The position numbers and the translations under genes are program-made. A stretch of 64,000 bases of DNA from CF-118 sp035934385 (GTDB lineage: Bacteria > Chloroflexota > Dormibacteria > Dormibacterales > Dormibacteraceae). The notes beneath the pieces are model-generated. The model did no database searches and was not told where the DNA came from. It worked only from the letters and a program-made list of their open reading frames with translations. How positions within the stretch are numbered: the first letter of the stretch is position 1; every line of letters begins with the position of its first letter. Shown here one piece after another: positions 24,058 to 31,059 of the stretch. The DNA lies in the NCBI GenBank assembly GCA_035934385.1, contig DASYXY010000055.1:1-64000 (forward strand), written 5' to 3'.

Positions 24058-25386
24058 TCAGCAGGCGGAGGCAGTGGTCAGGCGTGCGCCGTCGATCAGC
24101 AAGAGCTGGGCGTCGGCCGCAGGGATTTGCTTGCCCGATTGAGCGTTGACGTTGTTGACGAAGGCGCCAAGCTGGCCGCAGGCGGAAGTCTGGTCGCCCC
24201 GCGAGGTCGAGTCGATGTAGGCTCCCAACTTGCCGTTGAGGCTCTCGGAGATCCCCGATGGAAGACCCATCCCGAAGATTGCGTCGATGACGCTCTGGGC
24301 GAACTGCGCCGGGGACACCACGTTGAAGCTTCGCGAGAGGCTGGGGGCCGGGTTGAAACTGTCGTTGCCATCCTGCGTCGCAGTGATCGTGCACACACCA
24401 GTTGCGCTCAATGACACCGTGTTCCCCGTTACCGAACACGGACCGGCGGCCGTGAACGAAACCGGTAGCCCGGACGAGGCCGTCGCGGTGATCGCGAAGG
24501 GCGGATCACCGAGGACCTTAACCGGGAGCGGCGCGAAGCTGATGGTCTGATCCTGCTTGGCGGTCACTGTGAAAGTGCCAAAAAAGGATGGCGGGTCGCC
24601 CTCGGTTTGGCTACCGTTGCCGGCGGCATCCTGGGCCGCCACAGTGGCCACCACGTAGTCTCCGGGGACCAATGGAACCAGCTTGACCTGCCAGATCCCG
24701 TCTTGAGGAGTGCCCGAGACGAATGCCATCGGCACGAAAATGTCGGAGGTCGTGCCCGGCAGGGTTTCAACTGTCGCGGCAGCGACACCGCTCTCGTCCG
24801 TGATGCGAGCGCTGACGGTGACCGTGCCGCCTGACCCAACCGTGGTCGGCGTGAATGTCGGAGGAAAGATCGTCGGTGGCGTCGTGTCGCTGCCACCCAC
24901 AACTGTGAAGTCGCCGCCCGCGAGCAACGGATTGGGGGAGCCGAACTGGTTGAAGCCACCGCCTGCGCTGGCGTTCACGAAGTTCACGGTCCAGGCTCCC
25001 GACGCAGCTGCCGGTGGAACAGCTACCAACCCTTGCCAGACCCCGTCTCGCGGCGTTCCGGAGGCCAGCGACAGCGGCATCGCCTCAGGACCGATCTGTG
25101 GCCCTTGGCAGCCGGGTGCGAATAGGCCGCCGGGGAACGAGTAACAAATACCGACCGAGAGGACGTCGGCCACGGCGTTGGTCACGTGGACCGCAACCGT
25201 AACGGTCCCGCCAGCGTCTACCGTCGTCGGAGAAGCACTTACCGAGACCAGAACCGTGGCGCCGGGACAGCACGCGGCCACCGGCGTGGGTGCGGCCGCA
25301 AGGTAAGCCGACATGCCAAGCACCAGTGATGCCCCGGTCGTCGAAGCCAGCTGCGCCAACGTCCCGCGCCATCCCTGGCTGGCCAA
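24058..25386 (-). CDS. secreted Ig-like repeat protein with C-terminal FIMAH-type domain
   Basis: About 442 residues. N-terminal signal (ASLVLGMSAYLAAAPTPVAA), two or three bacterial Ig-like modules (VDAGGTVTVAVHVTNA, VGSGGTVTVSARITDESG), an MBG-like segment starting QTISFAPLPVKVLGDPPF, and a C-terminal helical domain (SVIDAIFGMGLPSG, CGQLGAFVNNVNAQSGKQI, ADAQLLLIDG) of the FIMAH type found at the ends of many secreted enzymes. Probably a surface or extracellular adhesion protein. The TTG at 25386 has a GAGGAGG Shine-Dalgarno; a GTG at 25410 is possible. It lies alone between repeats B and C. Confidence 0.65.
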   Translation of the reverse strand: MASQGWRGTLAQLASTTGASLVLGMSAYLAAAPTPVAACCPGATVLVSVSASPTTVDAGGTVTVAVHVTNAVADVLSVGICYSFPGGLFAPGCQGPQIGPEAMPLSLASGTPRDGVWQGLVAVPPAAASGAWTVNFVNASAGGGFNQFGSPNPLLAGGDFTVVGGSDTTPPTIFPPTFTPTTVGSGGTVTVSARITDESGVAAATVETLPGTTSDIFVPMAFVSGTPQDGIWQVKLVPLVPGDYVVATVAAQDAAGNGSQTEGDPPSFFGTFTVTAKQDQTISFAPLPVKVLGDPPFAITATASSGLPVSFTAAGPCSVTGNTVSLSATGVCTITATQDGNDSFNPAPSLSRSFNVVSPAQFAQSVIDAIFGMGLPSGISESLNGKLGAYIDSTSRGDQTSACGQLGAFVNNVNAQSGKQIPAADAQLLLIDGARLTTASAC

Positions 25387-25734
25387 GAGCCCTCCTCGGC
25401 AGCCCAGCACCCAAAAGGAGCCTCGCAGCGCTGCCGCGCGGCAGCGTAGTCTCGCCGCGTCGGCCTGTCAAGCAACGCTCAGCCGTGCCAGACATCACAC
25501 CTGCTTGGCCGAGATCTGTTCGAGGGCCGACGGCGGCTTGCTAGTCGTGCGAGGTGGGTAAAAGCTGGAGCGGGAGACGGGATCCTTGGTCCCAAGCACC
25601 AATCAGCCAGTCGAATTCACCTACCGTCTCCCCTGACACTCGTCACCCCGAGCTTTGTCTCTTCACAGTATCAATCGCGTCGCACGCAGGAGAAGATTTC
25701 CATCGCCGCACCCTCTTTGGCGTTGTCGGCCGCT
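25387..25734 (-). other. intergenic region with promoter and repeat C
   Basis: Holds a sigma-70-type promoter for the gene ending at 24058: TTGACA, a 17-nt spacer and TACGCT (minus strand, roughly 25434-25462). It also holds repeat C (25566-25630). The remaining ~100 nt before the lipocalin-like gene stop show no gene. Confidence 0.5.
25566..25630 (-). repeat. 65-nt tRNA-Gly-tail repeat, copy C
   Basis: On the minus strand it is an inverted repeat: GGGAGACGG near the start pairs with CCGTCTCCC near the end. It finishes with the tRNA-Gly acceptor end and CCA. The match to the tRNA locus continues past the CCA (GCTTTTAC here, GCTTTAC after the tRNA), so at least this copy arose by duplication of the tRNA 3' end with its flank. 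Confidence 0.75.
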
Positions 25735-26139
25735 TCATTCGCGTTCCCAGACGATTCTTCGAAAATCGACCGTGCCTGGGTAGAGCAGGCTGGGAGCCGG
25801 CTCCGATTCGATGAAGAGCCGATTACCCTCGATCCGGAACCTGCGCCGCTGCTCGGTGCCGTTCCAGGCTTCGTTCCAGGACGCCTCTACGGTGGTGACC
25901 AACTGGTCGCCCTCCACGTGATAGTGGCCGGTGTAGGCGATCATCGATCGGTGAAGCGCTGCCCCATGGGCGTCTGACTCACCCGGCGTCCTGACCTCGG
26001 CCGTGGTCAGCACCATGGACCGGCCGCGCTCGGTGAGGATCAGATACCCATTGGGTCGGGACCCGAATAGTTCGCGCACCTCGCCATCGACAACGACCTG
26101 CCAGGTCACCAGGCGCCAGGAGCCGACAAGAGGATTCAC
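25735..26139 (-). CDS. lipocalin-like domain protein
   Basis: A 134-residue cytosolic calycin-like protein of the PF13924 type: starts NPLVGSWRLVTWQVVVDG, contains RPNGYLILTERGRSMV and YTGHYHVEGDQLVTTVEASW, and ends with RRIVWERE. Ligand unknown; sometimes found in detoxification or biosynthetic clusters. It begins 41 nt after tRNA-Gly in the same direction, with no -10 box seen between, so it could be transcribed from the tRNA promoter. Confidence 0.8.
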   Translation of the reverse strand: MNPLVGSWRLVTWQVVVDGEVRELFGSRPNGYLILTERGRSMVLTTAEVRTPGESDAHGAALHRSMIAYTGHYHVEGDQLVTTVEASWNEAWNGTEQRRRFRIEGNRLFIESEPAPSLLYPGTVDFRRIVWERE

Positions 26140-26180
26140 GCCAGCTCAACAGTTTGATCGGGGCGCAGCGAGAGTAAAGC

Positions 26181-26256
26181 TGGAGCGGGAGACGGGACTC
26201 GAACCCGCTACCTCAACCTTGGGAAGGTCGCGCTCTGCCAGGTGAGCTACTCCCGC
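26181..26256 (-). tRNA. tRNA-Gly (anticodon CCC)
   Basis: Complete cloverleaf on the minus strand: acceptor GCGGGAG/CTCCCGC, D-arm GCTC-ACCTGGCA-GAGC, anticodon stem CGACC/GGTTG with loop TTCCCAA (anticodon CCC), T-loop TTCGAGT, discriminator T and encoded CCA. Three extra copies of its 3' end follow downstream at 25566, 23954 and 22627. Confidence 0.97.
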
Positions 26257-26298
26257 GCGGAGCCTTGATTTTAGGCGGGCCATTCCATCCGAACTGTG

Positions 26299-26359
26299 CG
26301 AGTGCCGGCACTCGAGGATCAATTGGGCCAAATCACCAGCCCAGTGCCGGCACTCGAGG
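26299..26359. repeat. pair of GTGCCGGCAC palindromes
   Basis: AGTGCCGGCACTCGAGG occurs at 26301-26317 and again at 26343-26359, 42 bp apart. The first copy is part of the perfect 16-bp palindrome CGAGTGCCGGCACTCG (26299-26314). The pair lies between the end of the mannose-1-phosphate guanylyltransferase gene (26362) and tRNA-Gly. It may be a terminator or a protein-binding site. Confidence 0.55.
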
Positions 26360-26361
26360 GG

Positions 26362-28884
26362 CTACGTTTCGACAACAGCCTCCACGCGAGGCGCCATTTC
26401 CTCAACGACCGAACGAACCAAGCCCGAGTACTCCTCGACCAGGGCCCGCGAGCGCGCCGCGTCGCGCGTCGACGCGATGACGTGGTACTCGGGACGGTCC
26501 GCGTCCGGCACCACCAGCACCCAGCCATCGTCGAAGAAAACCTTCACGCCGTCGGTCAGGTCGACGCGGTCGCGCAGGTGCCTTTCCATCATCGCCCGCA
26601 TGACGCGCCCTTTCACGTCCCACGGGCAGAACACCACCGCCGACTCATGCGAGACCTCGGGAATGCGAGCACGCAAGGATGAGAGGCTCCCGCGCGTCTT
26701 CGCCAGCATCTCGAGCACACGCACCGTGCTGAACATGGCGTCGAACGACACCGCGAAGTCCGGCCAGCAGTAGCCGCCGCCGCCGTCGGAAGCCATGACC
26801 GTGTCGGCGTGCTGCGCGGCGCGCAGGACCGCGCCAGGCGTGATCTTCGACGGCACGAAGCGAGACCCAAGCTCCTCGGCGATCAGCGAGAATGCGAGAG
26901 ACGCCGACGCCGGCCCGAGCAGAATCCCGGAGCGCCCGGCAAGAGCCAGCTGCGCCAGCACCGCAAACGCCGCGGTGTGGTCCAAGACCGCGCCGGTCTC
27001 ATCGATCCAGAAGCACCGCTCACCCGGCCGGTCGATGAACACGCCCAACTTCGCCTTGACGGCCGAGACGATCGTCCCGATCTCGCGCAGGTGCGCGTCA
27101 AACGAGACCTGGTCCTCCTCGGCCACGATCTCGGCGGGCGACGCGTTCAAGGGGATGACGTCGCAGTTCATCTCCTGCAGGACGCGCGGCAGGAGCGCGC
27201 CCGCGGCGCCGTTGTTGTAGTCGACGACCACCTTGAAGGCGGCAGCGCGCAAAACCTCGAGATCGAGAAGTGACAGCATCTCCCGGACATAGCCGTCGCT
27301 CTGGTCCTCGCGCCTCACGATGCGCCCCATCTCGTAGTGCGAGACGCGCCGTATGTCCTCACGGAAGAACAGTCCCTCGAGCTTGCGCTCGCTGCGCTTG
27401 TCGAGGTCGAATCCCTGCTGGTCGAAGATCCGGATGTCGGCGGACCGCGGATCAACCGGGGACGTCTGCACGTGCATGGCAGCGATGCGATTGTGCTTGG
27501 CCCAGTAGCGCGCGACCGGCGCAGGCATCACAGACAGGTCGGTGACGTTCGCGCCCGACGAGATCATCCCCGAGATGATCGCCCGGCCGATCATGCGCGC
27601 CGACCGCGTGTAGTCACGGGAGATCGCGATCTCGACGCCGACGGGGTTGAGCGCGCCTACGGACGCGCCCAGACGGGCAGCAAACTCGGGCGTGAACTCG
27701 ACGTTGGTCAACCCGGTGAGGCCATACGATGTGAACAGGCCGCGCTTCCACGACCCGGCCCAGATGATCGACTCGCGGACGACCGCACCAGGCTCGACCT
27801 CCTTGTTCGGCCAGATGCGCACGTTGGCGTTGACCGTGGAGCCGGCGCCGATCACGACATCGCTCCCGATCACGGAACCCTCTTCCAGGATGCACCCGTT
27901 CTTCACGGTCACCGAGCGACACACCACGGAGCCGCGCAGCCGCGAGGTCTCACCGATGTACGAGTGGTCCCACATGATCGAGTTCGACACCTTCGCGCCC
28001 GAGTCGATCGTCGTGAACGGACCGATCACGCACGGACCGTTCACCCACGCTCCTGCGCGCACCTTCGCGCCCGCGCAGATGAGCGCGGGGCCGTCGACCC
28101 GCGCGGACGGAGAGACCTCGGCGTCCTCGTGGACCCAGATCCCCTCACCGACACGCTGCGCTGGAATCTGCACCTTGACACGGCCTTCCAGGCAGTCGAA
28201 GTTGGCCTTGGTGTACGCCGCGTGGCTGCCGACGTCCTCCCAGTAACCCGACGCGACCCAGCCGTAAACCGGCTCGCCTTCCTTCAGCAGCTTCGGGAAC
28301 ACGTCACCCGACCAATCGGTGACCTCGCCTGCGCGGAAGAAATCGAAAACCGCGGGGTCGAGGATGTAGATGCCTGTGTTCGCGAGGTCGGAGATGACCT
28401 CGCCCCATGAGGGCTTCTCGATGAACCGCTGCACCGCGCCGCCTTCGTCGACGACCACGACGCCGTACTCGAGAGGATTCGGCACCGGCTTCAGGACGAT
28501 GGTGGCGAGCGACTTGCGCTCCCGGTGAAATCGTGCCGCTGCCGCCAGGTCGATGTCCGTCAGCGCGTCGCCGGAAATGACCACGAATGTCTCGGTCAAG
28601 AACTGCCGCGCCAGCATCACCGACCCGGCCGTGCCAAGCGGTGAGTCTTCGACGGAATACGTGAGGGCTATGCCTTGCTCGGAACCGTCGCCGAAGTAGT
28701 TGCGGATGGAGGACCCGAGGTACTGGACCGTCGCCACCACATCCCGCATCTGGTGGCGGCGCAGGTGCAGGAGGATGTGCTCCATGATCGGCCGGCCCGC
28801 GACCGGCACGAGCGGTTTCGGCTGGCGGCTCGTCAGCGGTCGAAGGCGAGATCCCTCCCCTCCCGCCATCACGACGGCTTTCAT
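26362..28884 (-). CDS. mannose-1-phosphate guanylyltransferase / phosphomannomutase-like fusion
   Basis: 840 residues in three parts. Residues 1-~235: NDP-sugar pyrophosphorylase domain with VMAGGEGSRLRPLT, PKPLVPVAGRPI and SGDALTDIDL. About 250-370: left-handed beta-helix repeats (CAGAKVRAGAWVNGPCVIGPFTT). From ~380: phosphohexomutase fold (VEIAISRDYTRSARM, AAMHVQTSPVDP). The mutase active-site TASHNP is replaced by QTSPVDP and the DGDxDR metal loop by a WIDETGAVL segment, so the mutase half is probably not catalytic. Likely makes an activated hexose for polysaccharides or glycoconjugates. Diverges from glgP. Confidence 0.85.
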   Translation of the reverse strand: MKAVVMAGGEGSRLRPLTSRQPKPLVPVAGRPIMEHILLHLRRHQMRDVVATVQYLGSSIRNYFGDGSEQGIALTYSVEDSPLGTAGSVMLARQFLTETFVVISGDALTDIDLAAAARFHRERKSLATIVLKPVPNPLEYGVVVVDEGGAVQRFIEKPSWGEVISDLANTGIYILDPAVFDFFRAGEVTDWSGDVFPKLLKEGEPVYGWVASGYWEDVGSHAAYTKANFDCLEGRVKVQIPAQRVGEGIWVHEDAEVSPSARVDGPALICAGAKVRAGAWVNGPCVIGPFTTIDSGAKVSNSIMWDHSYIGETSRLRGSVVCRSVTVKNGCILEEGSVIGSDVVIGAGSTVNANVRIWPNKEVEPGAVVRESIIWAGSWKRGLFTSYGLTGLTNVEFTPEFAARLGASVGALNPVGVEIAISRDYTRSARMIGRAIISGMISSGANVTDLSVMPAPVARYWAKHNRIAAMHVQTSPVDPRSADIRIFDQQGFDLDKRSERKLEGLFFREDIRRVSHYEMGRIVRREDQSDGYVREMLSLLDLEVLRAAAFKVVVDYNNGAAGALLPRVLQEMNCDVIPLNASPAEIVAEEDQVSFDAHLREIGTIVSAVKAKLGVFIDRPGERCFWIDETGAVLDHTAAFAVLAQLALAGRSGILLGPASASLAFSLIAEELGSRFVPSKITPGAVLRAAQHADTVMASDGGGGYCWPDFAVSFDAMFSTVRVLEMLAKTRGSLSSLRARIPEVSHESAVVFCPWDVKGRVMRAMMERHLRDRVDLTDGVKVFFDDGWVLVVPDADRPEYHVIASTRDAARSRALVEEYSGLVRSVVEEMAPRVEAVVET

Positions 28885-28904
28885 GTCGTTGCCTTCGCCT
28901 CACT

Positions 28905-28910
28905 TACCAT
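28905..28910 (+). promoter_or_regulatory. -10 box of glgP
   Basis: TACCAT ends 9 nt before the GTG at 28920; leaderless transcription is predicted. No clear -35. Confidence 0.4.
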
Positions 28911-28919
28911 CGTAATTCC

Positions 28920-30980
28920 GTGTCGGACGATACAAACAAACTCGCTTACGACCTTCTCTGGACGTGGCAACCGGCGATCCAGAATCTCTTTCGCACCATC
29001 GACCCAACGAGATGGGAGCAGACGCACCAGAATCCTGTGCTCCTGCTCAACCAGCTCGGCGATGATGGCCTCAGAGAGGCGCTCGAGCGCGACGACGTGA
29101 AGCATGCGCTCGACGACGCGAAATCCGTCTTCCGCCAGTACTACGACCGCAACCCTCCGTTTCTCGACGCGCACGCGCCCATGGTCATCGCGTATTTCTC
29201 GCTCGAGTTCGGCATCGCCGAGTGCCTGCCCATCTACTCGGGCGGTCTCGGCGTCCTCGCGGGCGACCATCTGAAAGCCACGAGCGATCTGGGCCTGCCC
29301 CTGGTCGCGGTGAGCCTCTTCTACAAGCAGGGGTTCGGACGCCAGGACATCGACGCCGATGCACGTCAGGTAGAGGTCTACTCCGAGAACAAGGGCAGCG
29401 ACCTGCCGGTGCAAAGGGTGGAGGGCATAGAGGTCGAGGCTCCCATCGGCGGCGTCAACGCCAGGATCGCGGTCTGGAAGGCGCAGGTCGGACGTGTGCC
29501 TCTTTTCCTGCTCGACACGGACATCCCAACCAATCCGCCCGAGATCCGAACCATCACCGACCGCCTCTATCAGCCCGAGCCCGACAAGCGGCTGAGGCAG
29601 GAGATCGTGCTCGGCGTCGGTGGCGTGCGCGCGCTGCGCGCAATGGGGATCGCGGCCAACGTCTTTCACCTGAACGAGGGCCACAGCTTCCTGTGTGCGA
29701 TCGAGCGAATCCGCGAGCTGCGCTCCTCGCGACAGATGACTCTCGAAGAGGCGCGCCTCGTCGCGCGCGCCGGAATCGTCTTCACCACCCACACGCCTAT
29801 CGCGGCCGGCAGCGACTACTTCGAGCCAGGGCTGGTGTGGGACCTGCTCGGCCCTTACCTGCAGCAGGTCGGAATCAACTTCGACCGCTTCATGGACCTC
29901 GGACGACAAAAGCCGGGCGATCCGCGTGAAAGGCTCTGCACGACCTACGCGGCGCTGAGGCTCGCCGATCAATCCGTCGGCGTCAGCCGCCTCCATGGCG
30001 CGGTGTCACGCAGGCTCTGGAAGGACGCATGGCGCGGCCTTAACGAGACGCAGGTGCCCATCGGGTCAGTGACCAACGGCGTGCACATGCCGACCTGGCT
30101 CGCGCCCGAGGTGGCGGCCGTCCTGAGCCGCTTCGTCGGACCCGACTGGTGGGACCTCGACGGCAGGGATGGACGTTGGCAGGCTGTCTTTGAGATCCCC
30201 GCCGCCGATCTCTGGGCGGTGCACAACGAGCTCAAGCAGCGCTTGTTCGAGTTTGTTGCGATTCGCGACGAGAGGCCGGTGGAGAAGCTCGACCCCAGGG
30301 CGCTGACGATTGGTTTCGGCAGGCGTTTCGCGCCGTACAAGCGCGCGGACCTGCTGCTGAACGACCGCCAGCGGCTCACCAAGCTGCTCCACAACGCCAG
30401 GCGCCCGGTCCAGTTTCTGTTCGCGGGCAAGTCGCACCCGGCGGACCAGCCGGGTAAGGAAATCCTGCGGCGGGTGGTCAGCCTCGCCCGCGAGGAGTCG
30501 AACGTCATCTTCCTCAAGGACTACGACATCGAGCTGGCGAGCCGGCTCGTGCAGGGATGCGATGTGTGGCTCAACAACCCGCGTCGCTTCCTCGAGGCGA
30601 GCGGCACCAGCGGCATGAAGGCCGCGGCCAATGGCGTCCTCAACGTGAGCGTGCTCGACGGCTGGTGGGACGAGGGGTACCGCCCTGAGCTTGGCTGGGC
30701 GATCCCATCCGGCGCGACCATCGACCGTCCCGCCACCGACGACCGCGCTGAGGCCGAGGGCCTGTACCGCCTGCTGGAACGAGAGGTCGTGCCCGCCTTT
30801 TTTCAGCGCGACGCCGCCGGCATCCCCCAGCGCTGGGTGCAGATGATGCGGGCGTCAATCCGCTACGTGGTCACCGACTTCTCCGCGCGCCGCATGGTGC
30901 TCGACTACTTCGACCAGACCTACGCACCGGGGGCACGCCGGGTGGAGCAGCTGCGCCTGCTGCCTGATTGGGGCGGCTGA
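28920..30980 (+). CDS. glgP: alpha-glucan phosphorylase
   Basis: Family GT35 enzyme releasing glucose-1-phosphate from glycogen or maltodextrin. 686 residues, the shorter GlgP class that keeps the N-terminal DUF3417-like part. Blocks seen: YFSLEFGIAECLPIYSGGLG, VGGVRALRAMGI followed by FHLNEGHS, TTHTPIAAGSDYF, GFGRRFAPYKRADLL and the pyridoxal-phosphate Lys in TSGMKAAANG (near 567). It faces the GH57-GlgA gene tail to tail, so glycogen synthesis and breakdown genes are adjacent. Confidence 0.95.
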   Translation: MSDDTNKLAYDLLWTWQPAIQNLFRTIDPTRWEQTHQNPVLLLNQLGDDGLREALERDDVKHALDDAKSVFRQYYDRNPPFLDAHAPMVIAYFSLEFGIAECLPIYSGGLGVLAGDHLKATSDLGLPLVAVSLFYKQGFGRQDIDADARQVEVYSENKGSDLPVQRVEGIEVEAPIGGVNARIAVWKAQVGRVPLFLLDTDIPTNPPEIRTITDRLYQPEPDKRLRQEIVLGVGGVRALRAMGIAANVFHLNEGHSFLCAIERIRELRSSRQMTLEEARLVARAGIVFTTHTPIAAGSDYFEPGLVWDLLGPYLQQVGINFDRFMDLGRQKPGDPRERLCTTYAALRLADQSVGVSRLHGAVSRRLWKDAWRGLNETQVPIGSVTNGVHMPTWLAPEVAAVLSRFVGPDWWDLDGRDGRWQAVFEIPAADLWAVHNELKQRLFEFVAIRDERPVEKLDPRALTIGFGRRFAPYKRADLLLNDRQRLTKLLHNARRPVQFLFAGKSHPADQPGKEILRRVVSLAREESNVIFLKDYDIELASRLVQGCDVWLNNPRRFLEASGTSGMKAAANGVLNVSVLDGWWDEGYRPELGWAIPSGATIDRPATDDRAEAEGLYRLLEREVVPAFFQRDAAGIPQRWVQMMRASIRYVVTDFSARRMVLDYFDQTYAPGARRVEQLRLLPDWGG

Positions 30981-30985
30981 ACTGC

Positions 30986-31050
30986 TTTTGTGCACAAAAA
31001 CACGTTATGCGGCCGGAATTTCACGCTTTTGTGCACAAATGCGTGCTTCG
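30986..31050. repeat. paired TTTGTGCACAAA palindromes with outer inverted repeats
   Basis: TTTGTGCACAAA is at 30987-30998 and 31028-31039, 41 bp apart, each within GCTTTTGTGCACAAA. The second copy is framed by CACGC/GCGTG and further out by CGGCCG on both sides, giving a long stem-loop at about 31010-31050 between the convergent glgP and GH57-GlgA genes. It may be a bidirectional terminator or a binding site for a dimeric regulator. Confidence 0.55.
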
Positions 31051-31059
31051 GCCGGGAGC

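Noticed and set aside
26003..26245. 80-residue plus-strand frame containing GLEPATSTLGRSRSAR
   Set aside because: This is the well-known false translation of the antisense strand of a tRNA gene.
22627..26256. classical integron attC array
   Set aside because: The repeats lack the RYYYAAC/GTTRRRY core sites and no integron integrase is present; they are described as tRNA-derived repeats instead.
26299..31050. CRISPR mini-arrays at the two paired-palindrome sites
   Set aside because: Only two short palindromic copies at each site, with no cas genes and no further repeats.
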